In this document: piece by piece, positions 11,044 to 23,715 of the stretch
Numbering within the stretch: the stretch's first letter is position 1
How the letters are laid out: each line of letters begins with the position of its first letter
NCBI GenBank assembly: GCA_963921185.1
Contig: OY992532.1
Span: forward strand, 151,288,153 to 151,352,152
DNA: 64,000 bases
Source: Dasysyrphus tricinctus
Taxonomy: Eukaryota; Arthropoda; Insecta; Diptera; Syrphidae
Direction: 5' to 3'
Made by a program: the position numbers and the translations under genes
The notes under the pieces: generated by a model
Seen by the model: only the letters and a program-made list of their open reading frames with translations
What the model was told of the DNA's origin: nothing
Database searches by the model: none

Positions 11044-12692
11044 TTAACTTTCATCATCATCATCGTGTCCTGTAACCCCGGCTGGGGCATAGGGCGTCAA
11101 CAAAACGTCTCCATCCTTCATGGTCTGCTGCAAGGTACTTTAGCTGTGGCCACGTCTTTTTCTGGGATTCTGCTTCCGCTAAGACAGTTGATTTCCATGT
11201 TGTTCTTGTTCTTCCAACCCGCCGTGCACCCTGAGGATTCCATTTAAAGGACTGCTTTGCAATTTCATCGTTTGGTTTCCTCAATGTGTGACCAATCCAA
11301 CGCCATTTACGCTTTCTTATGTCGACGTCCAGCCGCTCTTGACTTGTCCTGCGCCACAATTCCTCATTTGATATTATTTGTGGCCAGCGAATCTTTAGGA
11401 TGTGGCGAAGACAGCGATTCACAAAAGCCTGCATTTTCTTCGAAATAGTAGACGTGACTTTCCAGGTTTCACAAGCATATAACAGCACGGATTTGACATT
11501 GGATTCGAAGAATCTCAACTTAGTGCGTAAGGAGATATGACTGGATTTCCAAATTGGGGACTGGGTACCGAAGGCAGCACGAGCTTTATTCATTTTACTT
11601 TTAACGTCCAGATCCGTACCACCGTTTGCAGAAACAATACTGCCAAGGTAGTTGAACTGTTCCACTACTTCAACTGGCGTCTCCTGTAGAATAATACGCT
11701 GCTGTGTGGAGCGGCCTGTGAGCATTATTTTTGTCTTTTTGCTGTTTATTCTTAGACCACTCGACTCTCCCTTCACTTGCAGTGTTTGGCACATCCCGTT
11801 CAGCCCACTGATGTTATTTGCCAGTAGACATATGTCATCGGCATAGTCTAAATGACTGAGCCTTTCGAACGGTCTCCATGGAATGCCCTGTCGCTCAGCT
11901 GTACCAACACTGGCCGTCAATACGTCGTCCATCGCCAGCAGGAAGAGAATTGGCGATAAAACATCCCCTTGTCTCACACCCTGTTGCACTACGAAGGATT
12001 CGGATAGCTGCCCATTGTGCAAAACAAAACACCTTGCGTTGTTGTAGGACTCTTTTATAATGGCAACAATTTTTGGTGGAATTCCTCTACCAAGCAACGA
12101 TCTCCATATACATTCTCGTTTAACTCGATCAAAGGCCTTCTCAAAATCCATGAACATGAGGTAAAGCGGTGATTGAAATTCCATCGACTGCTCGAGGACG
12201 ATACGCAGGGTGTTGATATGGTCGACACACGATCGACCACTGCGGAAGCCAGCTTGATGCCTCTTGAGTGTAGACTCGATTCTATACTTTATTCGCTCGA
12301 GAATGATGGTTGCCATTAGTTTTGGGAAAACGGACAAAACGGTGATACCACGCCAATTGTTGCAATTCTTTAAGTCACCTTTTTTTGGCAACTTAACAAT
12401 CACACCATCCTTCCAATCCCTGGGATAGCATTCGTTTTCCCAAATGCTTTGTATCAACGGATGTAAAATACTAGCCGCTGTTACGGGATCGGCTTTCAGG
12501 AATTCAGCTGGTATTCCGTCCAGTCCAGCTGCCTTGTTGTTTTTGAGGAGATTTATTGATGTAAGGATTTCCGATTCTGACGGGGGTTCGATGTCAATAC
12601 CCCTATATAGGACCTGCGCGTCTCGTTTAGTTGGGGCACTTCAGCACTCTGCTCAACTGAATCCTCATTTAGCAGGGCACAAAAATGGTCCT
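11044..12692 (-). mobile_element. LINE A: 5'-truncated copy of the LINE B/C family
   Basis: Its sequence matches the RT half of LINE C closely. It begins at the position equal to about 35054 of copy C and ends in the family's 3' tail, GATG repeated four times followed by AAAG. It lies inside the 3' region of LINE E. A 5' truncation is the usual result of incomplete target-primed reverse transcription. Confidence 0.85.
11060..12620 (-). pseudogene. LINE A reverse transcriptase (N-terminally truncated)
   Basis: The frame encodes most of an RT: WRGITVLSVFPKLMA, AGFRSGRSCVDHINTLR, MDFEKAFDRV, GVRQGDVLSPILFLL and the catalytic HLDYADDICLLA (about 11830-11865). It ends with the C-terminal signature RRVGRTRTTWKSTVLAE. 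No stop was seen from about 12600 to 11060. The endonuclease half is missing because the copy is 5'-truncated, so it is a dead copy. Reading begins upstream of the TTG at 12457. Confidence 0.85.
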
Positions 12693-12791
12693 TTATAAAC
12701 TAGTAAATAAAAGGTTAATTAAAAACTAGAAAAAAAACATCTGAAGTTGAGACAAAATTTAAGAATTGTAAAGCTTACTTAAATAATGATT

Positions 12792-13935
12792 TTAGCTTCT
12801 GAAATGGATCTTTAAAGAGTTTTCAAAGGATTTGCAGTTGTTAAGTCTTCTTAGGCTGATAGGTAGGGAATTAAATAGATCCACTGTGTGCACAAAGAAC
12901 TGTCGTTTTGAGTTGCGGTAGTTAAAACTAGGTGCAATTAAGATGTTACTTCTCACCGATGTTGGAAATATAATTTTTTCAAAAAGATACTCAGGAACTT
13001 TGTTCTGCATTAACTTAAATAAGAAAACAAGTGCTTGGAAATCAAGAAACTTGCCAAATGGCATATTAAGGATACTATTTGCATATCTAGAAACATGATC
13101 AAACCGATTTAGGCCATAAACAAAGCGGGCAATATTGTTGAAGGCAACATCTAGTTTTCTTTTACTTCTGCTGTCTAAACAGTAGAAAGTCAAGCTGCCG
13201 TACAGAAGAATAGGAAGAACAAGGGTTCTTGCAATTACCATTTAAGTATGCACAGGCAGACAGCTTCCAGTTGTATGTAAAACCCGTAATGCAGCGTACG
13301 TTTTTCCCAAAGCACAAGAAACGTGATTTTCCCATGACAAAGTTTGATTAAAAACAATTCCTAAGTTTTTAACTTTTTCAACGTAGGTGAGGACAGTGCC
13401 ATTTAGTTCAATGTTCAGAAAATATGACGTTTCAAGCGCTGCGCTGTATTACTTATAGCAATCGCCTGACATTTACTTGAATTTAGTTTCAAAAGGTTTT
13501 GATGAGACCATTCCACAACACGCATCAAATCTTCATTAATTCGTGCGGTTGCATCCTCAACCATTCCAATCCGATAGCTCAAATAAATTTGGACATCGTC
13601 CGCATACATGTGGATTTTACAGTATTTGAGTACCGAAGGTAGATCGTTGTTGAATAGGGTAAAGAGAAGTGGACCTAATATTGATCCTTGTGGAACGCCT
13701 GCATGCATTGATAGGAAATCCGAGAGTTCATTATTTACAAGAACTGCTTGAGTTCTTTCAGATAAGTATTCCTGAATGAGACCAACGGCCGAGTTTTCAA
13801 AGGAGAAATTGTATTTTAACTTTTTTAAGAGCGGTGCATGTGGAACTGAGTCAAAGGCTTTAGAAAAGTCGAGGAGAACCATAATCGTAACGAAATTTTT
13901 ATCTATTTCTTGTCGGATGTCATCGACAATTTTTA
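12792..13935 (-). pseudogene. LINE E reverse transcriptase fragment
   Basis: The - strand reads LLDFSKAFDSVPHAPLL, GVPQGSILGPLLF and the catalytic MYADDVQIYLS (around 13590) in one frame. The C-terminal LINE region (KRKLDVAFNNIARFVYGLNRFDH...) is in another frame ending at 12792. The break lies near 13240-13430. It resembles LINE D and belongs to the jockey/CR1-like group. The N-terminal RT and the endonuclease are missing. Confidence 0.8.
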
Positions 13936-13945
13936 AAAAAAAAAT

Positions 13946-14710
13946 TTTTATCTTACCAAACGAAGAGAAGATTATAAAATAAAAATATATATAAATATAG
14001 GTATTAAGATATAACAAACAAATTTAAATTTAAAAAGAATAAATGTATCTCAAAACTCAAAAAAGAGAAAAAAATGTATCTATCATAAAATAAGGGTGGA
14101 TGTGGCATGCAAACAAAAACTCTAGACCTCTTGCAGATGATCATGCCAAAATTCCACTCTCTCAGGGTGCTTTAGCTCTCTTCCTCCCACTCGCTCACTA
14201 AATTTCATATCAAAAATAATTACACCGCCGAAAGGAAAATTTTCAAATTTTCGGTCTTTTTTACCAGTTATTTGCTATAGATATATCAAAAATCAACGCA
14301 ATGTTTAAACGAATATTAATATGTGTTCGCAAACAAATACCAGCTACATGGCTTAGTGTTTGTGACGATCACTCTCAATTCGCATAACCGTATTTTAGAT
14401 CTAGAAATCGAACATCAAATCATCGTAAAAAAAATACACATCCAAGATTTGGATGCGCTTTTCAATTAAAAAATTTTCGGAAAAAAAATGAAATGGCCGG
14501 AAGAGTACAAGCCGAGCGCAACTGGCTGAACAGGGACACTATCACCCATCCACAGGCCGTCGACCTGTAACTCTTCGGATTTCATTGAACGACTAATTTA
14601 AACAAAACTAACTACTCGCAAAAACCGAAAAAGACAAAAAAAAATTCGAAAAAAAATGTTTTCTTTCATTGGTCAATCTTCTTCCTTTCCAAAAAAAAGG
14701 ACGAATCCTG
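13946..14710 (-). other. Rest of the Gypsy-type element leader, no gene
   Basis: Non-coding A/T-rich sequence between LINE E and the primer site. A GC-richer block lies at about 14490-14580. I see no open frame with family similarity. Confidence 0.5.
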
Positions 14711-14728
14711 GCCCCACGTTGGGCGCCA
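14711..14728 (-). promoter_or_regulatory. Primer-binding site, tRNA-Lys type
   Basis: The - strand reads TGGCGCCCAACGTGGGGC, the classic complement of a tRNA-Lys 3' end. It lies two bases inside the LTR end at 14731. Confidence 0.9.
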
Positions 14729-14730
14729 CC

Positions 14731-15744
14731 TGTAATGGAACCTCTGTGGTTGAGAAAGGACCTTCGAGAAAGGACAACTTCTAAACTCCCAAAGGGGAGG
14801 TGCTATAACCCTCTTATATCTCTAAACCAAAGCACATTTGAAATTGTCCAAACTCAGAGCCCCTTTCTAACCTCCACTCCATACGCCACCATTACGACCT
14901 TTAGTCTACAGGACTCTAAAGGCCGATCCTGGCCACAGTACACATATCAAAGGTATTATCTTGCGCATGTTGTCCGAAATGAGAACTGTCAAAGAAATTC
15001 AAGATGGCAGCCTTACGTGACCCCGTCCGCTGTATTACAACAACAACGAACAAAACAAACACAAAAGCATAATTTAAATAACACTAAAAACCAGGAACGA
15101 ATGTTGTTTGCATGACAATATAATGTTAATAAACACTAAAAAGCTTGAAATAATTGTATTTGCTAATAAATAAGTAACAAATGAACACATAACAACAAAT
15201 TTTGATGTTAAACTAGTAGGGGTCACGGGATTCGCCATTTTCCACTGATTTTGATGGATGCGCAGAACTGAACAAAAATGAACACGCTAGTGATATTACC
15301 TTCAATATGTGTACTGTGGATCCTGGCAGCTGAAGTGAAGGGTGTCCGGTGTCATCCATACAGCTCGGCATGCTTGCTGGGTACCTTGGCTGTGCTCGTC
15401 GGAATGGTATGGGATCTTGCTGCGATGTAACACCGAACGCTTGTTACGTTTAACTTAATGCCAAATTGATTATAGAAAAGATGTTGATTTTCAAAAAAAA
15501 AAGTTTTAAAATAAGGTTCAAATTATAAATAAATTTGAGACCAGAATTCGAACGTTTATAAAAAAAAAGATGATTGAAAATTATTTGAAAAAAAAAAAAA
15601 AATAATGACCAGGCAAGAGAAATTGAGGGTTGGCAACCCTAAAGAGAGGGGTGGACAAGATGGAAAAGTCCAATGAGGGAACCCGCCCACGCATCACCGT
15701 ATGTGAAGCGTCCTTGGCTACTGTGTCCTCTGTATATTATTACA
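14731..15744 (-). repeat. 5' LTR of the Gypsy-type element
   Basis: In element orientation it starts TGTAAT and ends ATTACA, a perfect 6-bp terminal inversion, and lies beside the primer site. The length is 1014 bp. No second copy is in the window, so the outer border at 15744 rests on the terminal inversion only. Several short open frames inside it are not genes. Confidence 0.65.
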
Positions 15745-16380
15745 GTAGCCCCCTAATTCGAAGTACGATAGTAAATCTAAGTACTTATCATTATAATGGC
15801 ACTAATTATTCTCATCTGCTGTCAGAGCCTTGCCTAATGCCATCACATCCACCCCTTATAAAGAAATCTCAATAATCCATTTTAAATGATTTTACTACAA
15901 ATTAAGAAAATTGCCTTCCCATAGTTCATCGCGAAAAGAGAGAATCCGGATCACATAGAATAGGTTCAACACATTTCGCTTCATATAAAAGTTCACAAAT
16001 TTTATTTATACAAAATATAAAAAGAATAATATAAATGTAAATAAAAATAAAAAAAAATTTAATATGAGCTCGAACAAAAGGTTAACAATATCAATAATAA
16101 ACCAAAGATTCTACAAAGCAAAAAAAAGAACTCGGCTTATTTGAACTCTTTCGTTTAGTTATAAAACTTAAAATTTAAAATTCAATTAACAAAAAATCAA
16201 ATAATTAATAAAAATTAAATAATAATTTTTGTATCTTTTGATTTCATCTTAAATACATTCGGTATAACCGATTATGTTGGCATTATTGCACATTATATAT
16301 CTTACTAGAAAATGCATCTTTTATTTATGTTTTTTAATGTCTGTGTTTCAAAAACTCTAGATTCAAATTTCGAATTGTAC
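15745..16380. other. A/T-rich DNA without recognisable feature
   Basis: Flank between the Gypsy-type LTR and the hAT element. I see A/T runs and no gene. Confidence 0.5.
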
Positions 16381-16388
16381 GTACACAC

Positions 16389-18282
16389 TAGGGTTCCCAA
16401 CCATCCTCCTTTTGGGAGGACAGTCCTCCTTTTTGATAATTTGTCCTCCCGTCCTCCCTCAACTAACAAATGTCCTCCTTTTAAAAAATAAGGAACATTT
16501 ATGGCTGCACGCATAAACTTTCAATAATTACTGAACGCACTCATTTCTAAAGTCATTAAATTTCAACGTTTTAGTTTTAATGTAAAACAATGGTAAAATT
16601 TATCATAATACATATTAAAAAAGAATATAAAGCTACCAAGAAGTTTTATCTGGATCTAAGAATAAAATCCGATTCCGAAAGCTCTTTTCAAAATAGTAAT
16701 AAAAAGAACGAAACAAAAAAAATAATTGAGAGAAAAGCTCTTTCTCATAGTAAAAAGAGGATATTTTTGACTGTGTGTGGCATCTCATTTGAAGTTTTAT
16801 GAAAAGCTTTGAGAGAAAGTTCTTGAAAAATGAAAAGCTCTGAGAGCGGGTTCCAATGTTGGAACCCGCAAAATTTTTATGAGATGCGTCTTCTTGGTAA
16901 CTTTATATTCTTTGATAATAAAAAATGAGGGGTACTCTGCTATTCCAGTTTTTTTTTTTTTCAAAAATAAATTAAGTATGAAAAAGTGTTCTTTAGAAGG
17001 CCCATTATCTACGTTTTTACCTAAAATGTATACTAAAAATTAATTACTTCCTATATTTCTTGGTACCTGAAAAGTTATGTATATTTTCTAAAACTACGGT
17101 ATTCCTTTCGGCGCTCAATTCAAAACTTCTTATTCTGTTCCATTGTTGACAGGTTGAATCAAAAGTCGGGTAGGTATTCCAATCGTAATTTTTAAAACAA
17201 ACCTGGATAAAAGTCGTTCCAAATTTTTATTTTAACTAACTAGTCGCTGATATCAATTATGAAGCTATTAACTATTTCTTCGTTTTACTCCCAGTTCTCA
17301 AAAATGGAAAAGAAAAGTTTTTTAAATTATACCCCTCAAATGTCAATGCATGTATCCAATACATGTTAACGCCCAACAAAATTTACAAGTGGCAAAAACC
17401 ATTTTTTACAACAAAAATACGTGTTTCTTATACAAGACATGCAACTAACGATGTCAAAATTTTCATCACTGGTGTGGTGATGGTTAGCCAGTTCAAAGCG
17501 CTCAGTAGTTTCGTACGTCATTTATATGATAGGGGAGTGTCAAAGCCAATTGAACAAGTGAATCCAAAAAATGTTTGTCTCAGTTTTTGGCAGTAAAAGC
17601 CTAGTTTACAGTTCCCGTGCGCAAAAAAAAACCTATGCAAATATTCTCGCAAGTCAAAAATAATTGAGGTGAAATGGAAAATTGATTGTATGCATGATTG
17701 TTTAACAGTTTCATGCAAAAAAAAACACTACTGTCATGGAATGTCGTGCAAAACAAAGGACCGGCAATTGTTTTGCATGCGAAAAGAACTTTGGTGAATT
17801 TAATATATTTTTTGTTTTTTTAGATGGTCGGCCTACACTTCAAAAATAATATATTCACCTCAAGGCATTATTTGCATGCAAATTGTTTTTGCATCCAAAA
17901 ATAATTGTATTCGATTTTAAGGCCTATATTTTAGTAATGACTCAATGGGTGGCTTAGGCCAATGCTAACGTTTTTTGCCTTGAATATTATTCAATTTGGT
18001 GCGCAGAATAGGTGAAAAATCGTTTTGAAAATTTAGATTTTGTTTGGCTTGGGAACTGTCAACTAGGCTTAAAGTTAGAAATCGTGTTTTTATTTTTTAG
18101 AACAAAATTTCGATTATTCAATTGGAATAGGTTTTTTAAGGTATGAAATGCCATGTTTTTATTTATTATTTATTTTTGTATGCTTTAATGAACTGTTAAA
18201 ATTATTATACTTCTTATTGTTTTTTTTTTTTTCTTTAAAAAAAAGTGTCCTCCTTTGGTTTCTATGAAAGTTGGGAACCCTA
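16389..18282. mobile_element. Non-autonomous hAT-type element
   Basis: The left end TAGGGTTCCCAAC and the right end GTTGGGAACCCTA form perfect 13-bp terminal inverted repeats. They are flanked by the 8-bp direct repeat GTACACAC (16381-16388 and 18283-18290). An 8-bp duplication and TAGGG-type ends define the hAT superfamily. The motif TCCTCCTTT recurs several times within the first 110 bases and again close to the right end, as expected for subterminal transposase sites. The 1.9-kb interior shows no transposase; the open frames of 70-77 codons inside have no family features. Confidence 0.92.
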
Positions 18283-18290
18283 GTACACAC

Positions 18291-20594
18291 ATACATTTAT
18301 CCTAAAATAGTATGCTTTAATTGTTTCTTTCACTTATTTTGTAGCATACTTTTAGGTATTTTATGAATATTTAGTATTTCCTTTGTATATAAAATTTTAT
18401 ATACAAAGGTCAGACATAGAATAAAGACAACAACAATAACAACCACTTTGGTTTGGAAAACCAGACGATAAAACTTGTCTGGAATTCCGGGCAAGGTCAA
18501 AACAATTTCGGTAGACCACATAATGTTTTTCCAAGTGTTGTTTTTAATTTTGCTTTTGTTCACTTGATTTTGTTTTTGTTCTCATTCAGAGAATGAAAAT
18601 ATGGTGCCTCATTGGAATCACATGTATTCTCACACAGATAAGAAAAATAGATGGTATAGTTATAAGAAACTCTGAGGAAGGAAAAAGAAAGAATATGTGC
18701 TTTTATTAAAAGCATATTTACGCAAAGCATACTCGCATAACTGATAAGAACAAAGTTCGCACGCTTTTAAAATTACATTACAATTTAATTTATTACAATT
18801 ACAATTTAAACGGTAAATCCGTTTGGCTCAAAATTTGATACAGAGCATTTTAATGTGATTTCCTATATCAAAAATTTTAATTTTTGTTAAGGTTAATATA
18901 GAGCGAGAAGCTGCGATAAATCAATTTTATTTATTTAATTTTTACGTACGACTATATGTAGGTACATATGTAGGTACTATAGGGCAAGTCTTGCATTCGT
19001 AAAAATAATCGAACTCGATATTTTGTCAATCAATTATTGACAGTACCTCTCATAGAACACTTTGTTTTATTTTCTCATTATCTGTTGAACCAAATTTGAT
19101 TATTTTTTAATACAGAAGACTTGAAAAGTTTTTTTTTTATTTTTTTTCAAAAAAACTTCAAAAATGTATTTTTACGATGCAGCCTTGAACCCTACGAGCA
19201 AGTTTGTTCGATCCAGTCATGCATTTTTTTTGTTTTGAAAGTAGATCGTTCTATTAAACCTTTTCTGCCCTATTAAGAAAAAACTCTGTTATTTTAATTC
19301 TTATTTACAAGTTAACTAATTCTTGGATTAAGAATGTTCTGGACTCAACTGAAACAGTAAACAATATTGACTGTATACGGTGAGTTTGGAAAATTCGTAA
19401 TCCATTCATTAGTTAACTTGAAAATAAGACTGAAAACTAATTATTTTTTATTAATAAGGCCACAGTTAACTATCATAGAAACGAAAATTTATATGATTGA
19501 TTTTGAGACGATTGGAAATCAAAATCAGTGGTTATTTTGATGCCTTCAGGGATTGAACTACCTTACCAATGATCATTGAAATGTTCAAAGTCTTTTTATG
19601 TGGGAGGTTGGGCCCACCTGAAATTTTTGTTTGACTAGAAATACTAATTTAGTCTTGAGCTTTATATATTTCTTCATCAAAATTACGAATTATTTTGCTT
19701 TCTAAGTACCTGAAAACGGAAGGAAAAAATTTTCAATGAAAGCGATAACTGGCGCCTAAGGCAACTTATTTGTAGGTCATAGGTATACTTAAAAAAGATT
19801 GTAATAAAACTATGTACCATTTTTTTTGGAAATTATTTAAGGGAAAATACAATGAATCCTGCTGGCTTGTTGTTTTTGTCTATAAGTACAAATCCAGGGT
19901 GTTTTAGACAAAAAATTACGGTTTGAATTAAACAAATACTCAAAAAATATTTTTCTAAAAAAAATGTTTTTTGTAATTTTCAACTTTTTCAAAAACTAAG
20001 GGACTAACAACCAATTATTGGTTTTCAAAATTCGACCAAGAATTGATAGGAGCACTGAAAAATAAAAATTTAAAAAATTATTATAAAAAAAGTTTAACTA
20101 CGCAAAGTTAAAAAAAAAAATCGGAGTACATTTGTTTCTACCATTTTTTTTTTCAAAACTTTGCGTTTGAAAATAATTTTTCGAAAACTATTTACTAGTA
20201 TAACTTCTTTTAAAAACAGAATTTAAGAGTGTCGTTTTGGCTTTCAAAAAAGATACAGACAAAATATTGTAAGTGTTATTTTTTAATAATTTTTTTTCCA
20301 TTTCAACTCATTTTCAAAACAAAATTGCCCCACCCACATAAATGGGCGGAGATACAAAATGGCCCAATATCTTAAAATCATTATTTTATAATGTGCCAAC
20401 AATAATTACAATTATTTGCTTTTATCACAAAGTGAACAATTGAATAGACGGCGGCGCACGTTTGTGTATCCAACAAATCAATCAAGAACAAGCAGCAAAA
20501 TAGGGAGGATTATATCATTTTGATTCTGCTTACAATATGAGGGAGTAACTGAGTCAGTTGTGGGCGTCATGACAACGAGAAAAACAGTATATTT
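18291..20594. other. 2.3 kb A/T-rich DNA, no gene seen
   Basis: Many A and T runs, no long frame and no recognised repeat except the inverted repeat at 19300-19428. This may be the oldest background sequence of the window or decayed transposon. Confidence 0.5.
19300..19428. repeat. Imperfect 31-bp inverted repeat
   Basis: Arms 19300-19330 and 19398-19428 match in 27 of 31 positions around a 67-base spacer; the shared core is CAAGTTAACTAAT. It could be a small MITE or a hairpin. I saw no target duplication. Confidence 0.55.
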
Positions 20595-20892
20595 TATTTA
20601 TTTATTGATTCAATAATGCTTATGTACTGTAAGACAGATTTACTGATAAGTAAGACATAAGCTGCAATTAAACAATATGAAAGCTAGATTTAGACAAAAT
20701 GTTCAATACATACATTTATAAATACATTTTTGAAATATATACATAATATTATTATATAGAAGAAGTTATTAAAAAGAAGGAAGAAGTAGAAGAGAAAAAA
20801 GAAAGAGAAAAAGGAAAAGAGGAAAAGTTTTTTTTGAAGATGAAATGCCAACCATTTCATAGAGATATCGGAGTGTATAGCTTAAAAGGATG

Positions 20893-21506
20893 TTAGTTTT
20901 CGAATGTCGAGTTGAGGAGAAGTTTGAAGTGAGCGGATATTCTGTCGTATCTTCTTAGTCCGAAAACGTATCTTGTTATGCTGTTAAAAGCCACATTTAG
21001 TTTTCTCTTACTTACAGAATTACAATCTGAATATATTTCGCACCCATATATTAAAGTAGCTATAACAAGCGTCTTCGCTAGTAGCGCACGCGTTCTTATA
21101 GGGGTAAAAGACTGAGCTACCCACAAAGTTCGGAGAATCCCATAAGTTTTACCAATAACTGAATTAATGTGGTTATCCCATGTTAAGGTCCGGTTAAATA
21201 CCATCCCAAGATTTCGGGCACTTTCAACATATTTGACTGGAGTGTTATGCAGGCTTATTGGAGGGAAATACGAGAGGTCGATAGATATTTTTTGAGATTA
21301 CAATAGACGTTGACTTTTTAGGATTTAATAGAAAACCGTTTTGCTGAGACCAACTTGCAATTTTTTCGAGATCTTCATTAACACGACTTACACCATGTTC
21401 GGGAAGACCAAGTGGGCAGCTCAAATACATTTGCAAGTCATCAGCATACATATAGACTGAACAGTTTTTAACAATAGACGGCAATTCATTGACGTAAAGT
21501 GAGAAC
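20893..21506 (-). pseudogene. LINE D RT, catalytic and C-terminal part
   Basis: From 21506 the frame reads SLYVNELPSIVKN and the catalytic MYADDLQMYLSCPLG (about 21420-21465). A phase change near 21205-21245 leads to the C-terminal region WDNHINSVIGKTYGILRTLW and KRKLNVAFNSITRYVFGLRRYDR, which ends at 20893. The residues encoded above 21507 in the same phase belong to LINE B and are not part of this protein. Confidence 0.85.
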
Positions 21507-21507
21507 C
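21497..21507. repeat. Target-site copy 1, AAAGTGAGAAC
   Basis: These 11 bases are LINE D sequence. They recur at 33123-33133, between LINE B and LINE C, and at 36689-36699, after LINE C, where LINE D resumes. See the separate finding on repeated use of this site. Confidence 0.9.
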
Positions 21508-21964
21508 CTCCAAAAGTACTTGAGAGTGCTAGGACGCCAATGATAGGAAAATCCCTATGCACACCTCCGCGTGGTGGAGGGTGGGTAACGCTAACGTGCA
21601 GGGGGACCGAATGGATGCCGGGATAAGCAGACAACCCAGCTTTGCTGGTCAGGGCACAAACTTGTCCTTGGGATGGTTAAAAGCCCCCTTAAGACGGATG
21701 AACTGCAGGTGGCGGTCAACGGCATGATAGTCTGGTGGCGGAGGAGCGTTTTTGTTAAAAGGCCAACGGCAGCAGCAGGTAGCGTCTGTAACCCATACTG
21801 GGCGGCTACAAAAGGCGTCTGTTTTCCCATAGTGGGCGGCCTCGAGCAGTTATGTGTTTGACCATACAAAAGGCGGGTGTGCCTGTCAAATCTGAGCTTA
21901 TGTATGTTATTAATCGTATCTCGGAAAACACCATGGTGGAAGGATATGTGCTAATACATGAAAT

Positions 21965-22996
21965 ATGACAACAAATGGAAATGAGTCCCCAAGAGGTAAC
22001 CATTTTATGGAGAATCCTTCTGCAGCTTCGGCTGCTGTAAACCGCACATCAGATTTGGGGGTGCGGCATCTTTCGTGTACCAGCGTCAATCAAGACGCCA
22101 TAACAATAAATGAATCGTTAACAAATAGAAGAAGTTTTTTAAGAAGAGCAAATGATACTTTTGGCTACCGCATACGTACGAAAATCGGAGCATGGAACGT
22201 TCGATCCTTGTACGGCGAAGGTAGATACGAGCAGGTTGAGCGTGAAATGCTTCACCTTAAGATCTGTATCCTGGGCATCAGTGAAACTAGGTGGAGAGGA
22301 AGAGCAGAATACAGAGCTGAATCTGGGCAAACGAGAATGCTGTATTCCGGGGAGGATGAAAGAGAGGGTGGCCAAAGGCTGCATGGTGTCGGAATTATGT
22401 TGAACGAAGAAGCAAGGCGTAGTCTTATATCCTGGGCGCCCATTTCTGCAAGAATAATGACAGCAAGGTTCCGTTCAAAAATTCGCAACGTCACAATAAT
22501 TCAGTGCTACGCCCCCACAAATGAAGCGACCGAGGAAGACAAAACCGCTTTCTACACTCATCTTAACTCTGTTTACAGTGGTGTTCCAAGAGCCGACATC
22601 ATAATTGTCATGGGAGATCTCAATGCCCAAGTCGGATCAGACAACTACGGTCTGGAACGCGTCATGGGGAAAAATGGCTTGGGGTCACGAAATGAAAATG
22701 GCGATTTGCTGGTCGATTTTTGTAACGCTAATCGTCTTGTACTGGGTGGAACTGTGTTTAAACATAAGACTTGCAACAAAATCACCTGGGTACATCCGGA
22801 TGGTCAAACTGAAAACCAAATTGACCACATCATGATTCAGCAGCGATGGAGGAAGTCAATGTGCGATGTTCGGAGCATAAGAAATGCCGACATTGGAAGC
22901 GACCATCATTTGGTTCTCATGAGTCTCAAGCTACGAACGGCAGCTGTACAACGTCAATCACAGGGTGCAGCAAGGAATTCGAAGTTCAATACAAAT
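21965..22996 (+). pseudogene. LINE B endonuclease (interrupted by BEL1)
   Basis: The frame encodes an apurinic-type endonuclease: IGAWNVRSLYGEGRYEQV, ILGISETRWRGRAEY, VTIIQCYAPTNEA, MGDLNAQVGSDNYG, ITWVHPDGQTENQIDH and a final SDHHLVLMSLKLR. These cover the catalytic Asn, Glu, Asp and His positions known for LINE endonucleases. The frame is cut at 22997, where BEL1 begins, and continues at 30986. It would nick target DNA to prime reverse transcription. Automatic annotation often calls such proteins craniofacial development protein 2-like; that name is misleading. Confidence 0.88.
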
Positions 22997-23395
22997 TGTA
23001 TATTTTGCCGATACTTGGCACCAACTTCGATAAAAATGACGGACGACACAATAGTTTTTGTTTCTTTTTGTTTTATCTTTTATTCTTAGTTAATAGTTTT
23101 AAGTTTCCGTTTACAATTTTACTTTTAGATTTTAAGTTTTAGGCTTTAAGTTTTACTTTTAAGATATTAGATTTAAGAACGTTTAATTGCTGATGGCCAC
23201 AAAGAGAATGAAAAAAAGGATGACATCATCAAGACGACCGAAAAGAAGAAACCAGTGTACCAACTTCGAAAAAACAAAAATACTTAAAGAATGAGTGCGT
23301 TTAGTAACCAACATTTGGATAAAATCATAGTGATTTACACGGTGACCATGTGGAACGAAAATCGTTGTTTACATGGAACTTCTCTGGTTTCAACA
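22997..23395 (-). repeat. BEL1 LTR (3' LTR in element sense)
   Basis: 399 bp, starting TGTATATTTT and ending TTTCAACA on the + strand. It matches 30582-30980 base for base as far as I can compare. Confidence 0.95.
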
Positions 23396-23715
23396 TTCCG
23401 GCCGCCTTGCATCCTCGTATGCAAAAATTAAAAGATATTATTAGAACTCATTTAATAAAGTAAAATAATGAATGAAAATTTAATGAAATTTAATGAACAA
23501 TGGAAAATTAAGATTGAGATTAAGTTATATAATTCAACTTCAGAAAAAATTTTCATAATACAAAGATAAGTTTACATGATATAAGTTCAATTTAGATGCG
23601 TTTCGCTAATAATAATTTCTTAACTTAAATTATGAATTGAAAGGAAGTCAAGAAGTATTAATTCATACGTAGAAAAAGATTAGAAAGATAGATTAAAACG
23701 ATAATGATAAACTCT
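23396..23715 (-). other. BEL1 3' untranslated region with purine tract
   Basis: A/T-rich sequence between the polyprotein stop and the 3' LTR. Just before the LTR the - strand reads AAGGCGGCCGGAA, an imperfect polypurine tract. No gene is seen. Confidence 0.6.

Larger units (their letters stand above)
10912..13945 (-). mobile_element. Jockey-like LINE E, 5'-truncated, interrupted by LINE A
   Basis: The RT coding part lies at 13935-12792 and the 3' untranslated part continues to about 12693. After the LINE A insertion, similar A/T-rich sequence runs to a terminal (AAATAC)/(AAATA) tail near 10912-10945. The 5' end is truncated within RT, near the segment IVDDIRQEID. I did not find a clear target duplication. 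The outer limits are therefore approximate. Confidence 0.6.

Noticed and set aside
14669..15115. 148-codon frame on the + strand
   Set aside because: It crosses the primer site and LTR of the - strand Gypsy-type element and has no domain.
17363..17718. Short frames within the hAT element as a transposase remnant
   Set aside because: No hAT motif is visible and the two strands overlap.
21965..23089. A host craniofacial development protein-like gene
   Set aside because: Endonuclease motifs, adjacent RT and target duplications show it is part of a LINE; the last codons are BEL1 LTR.
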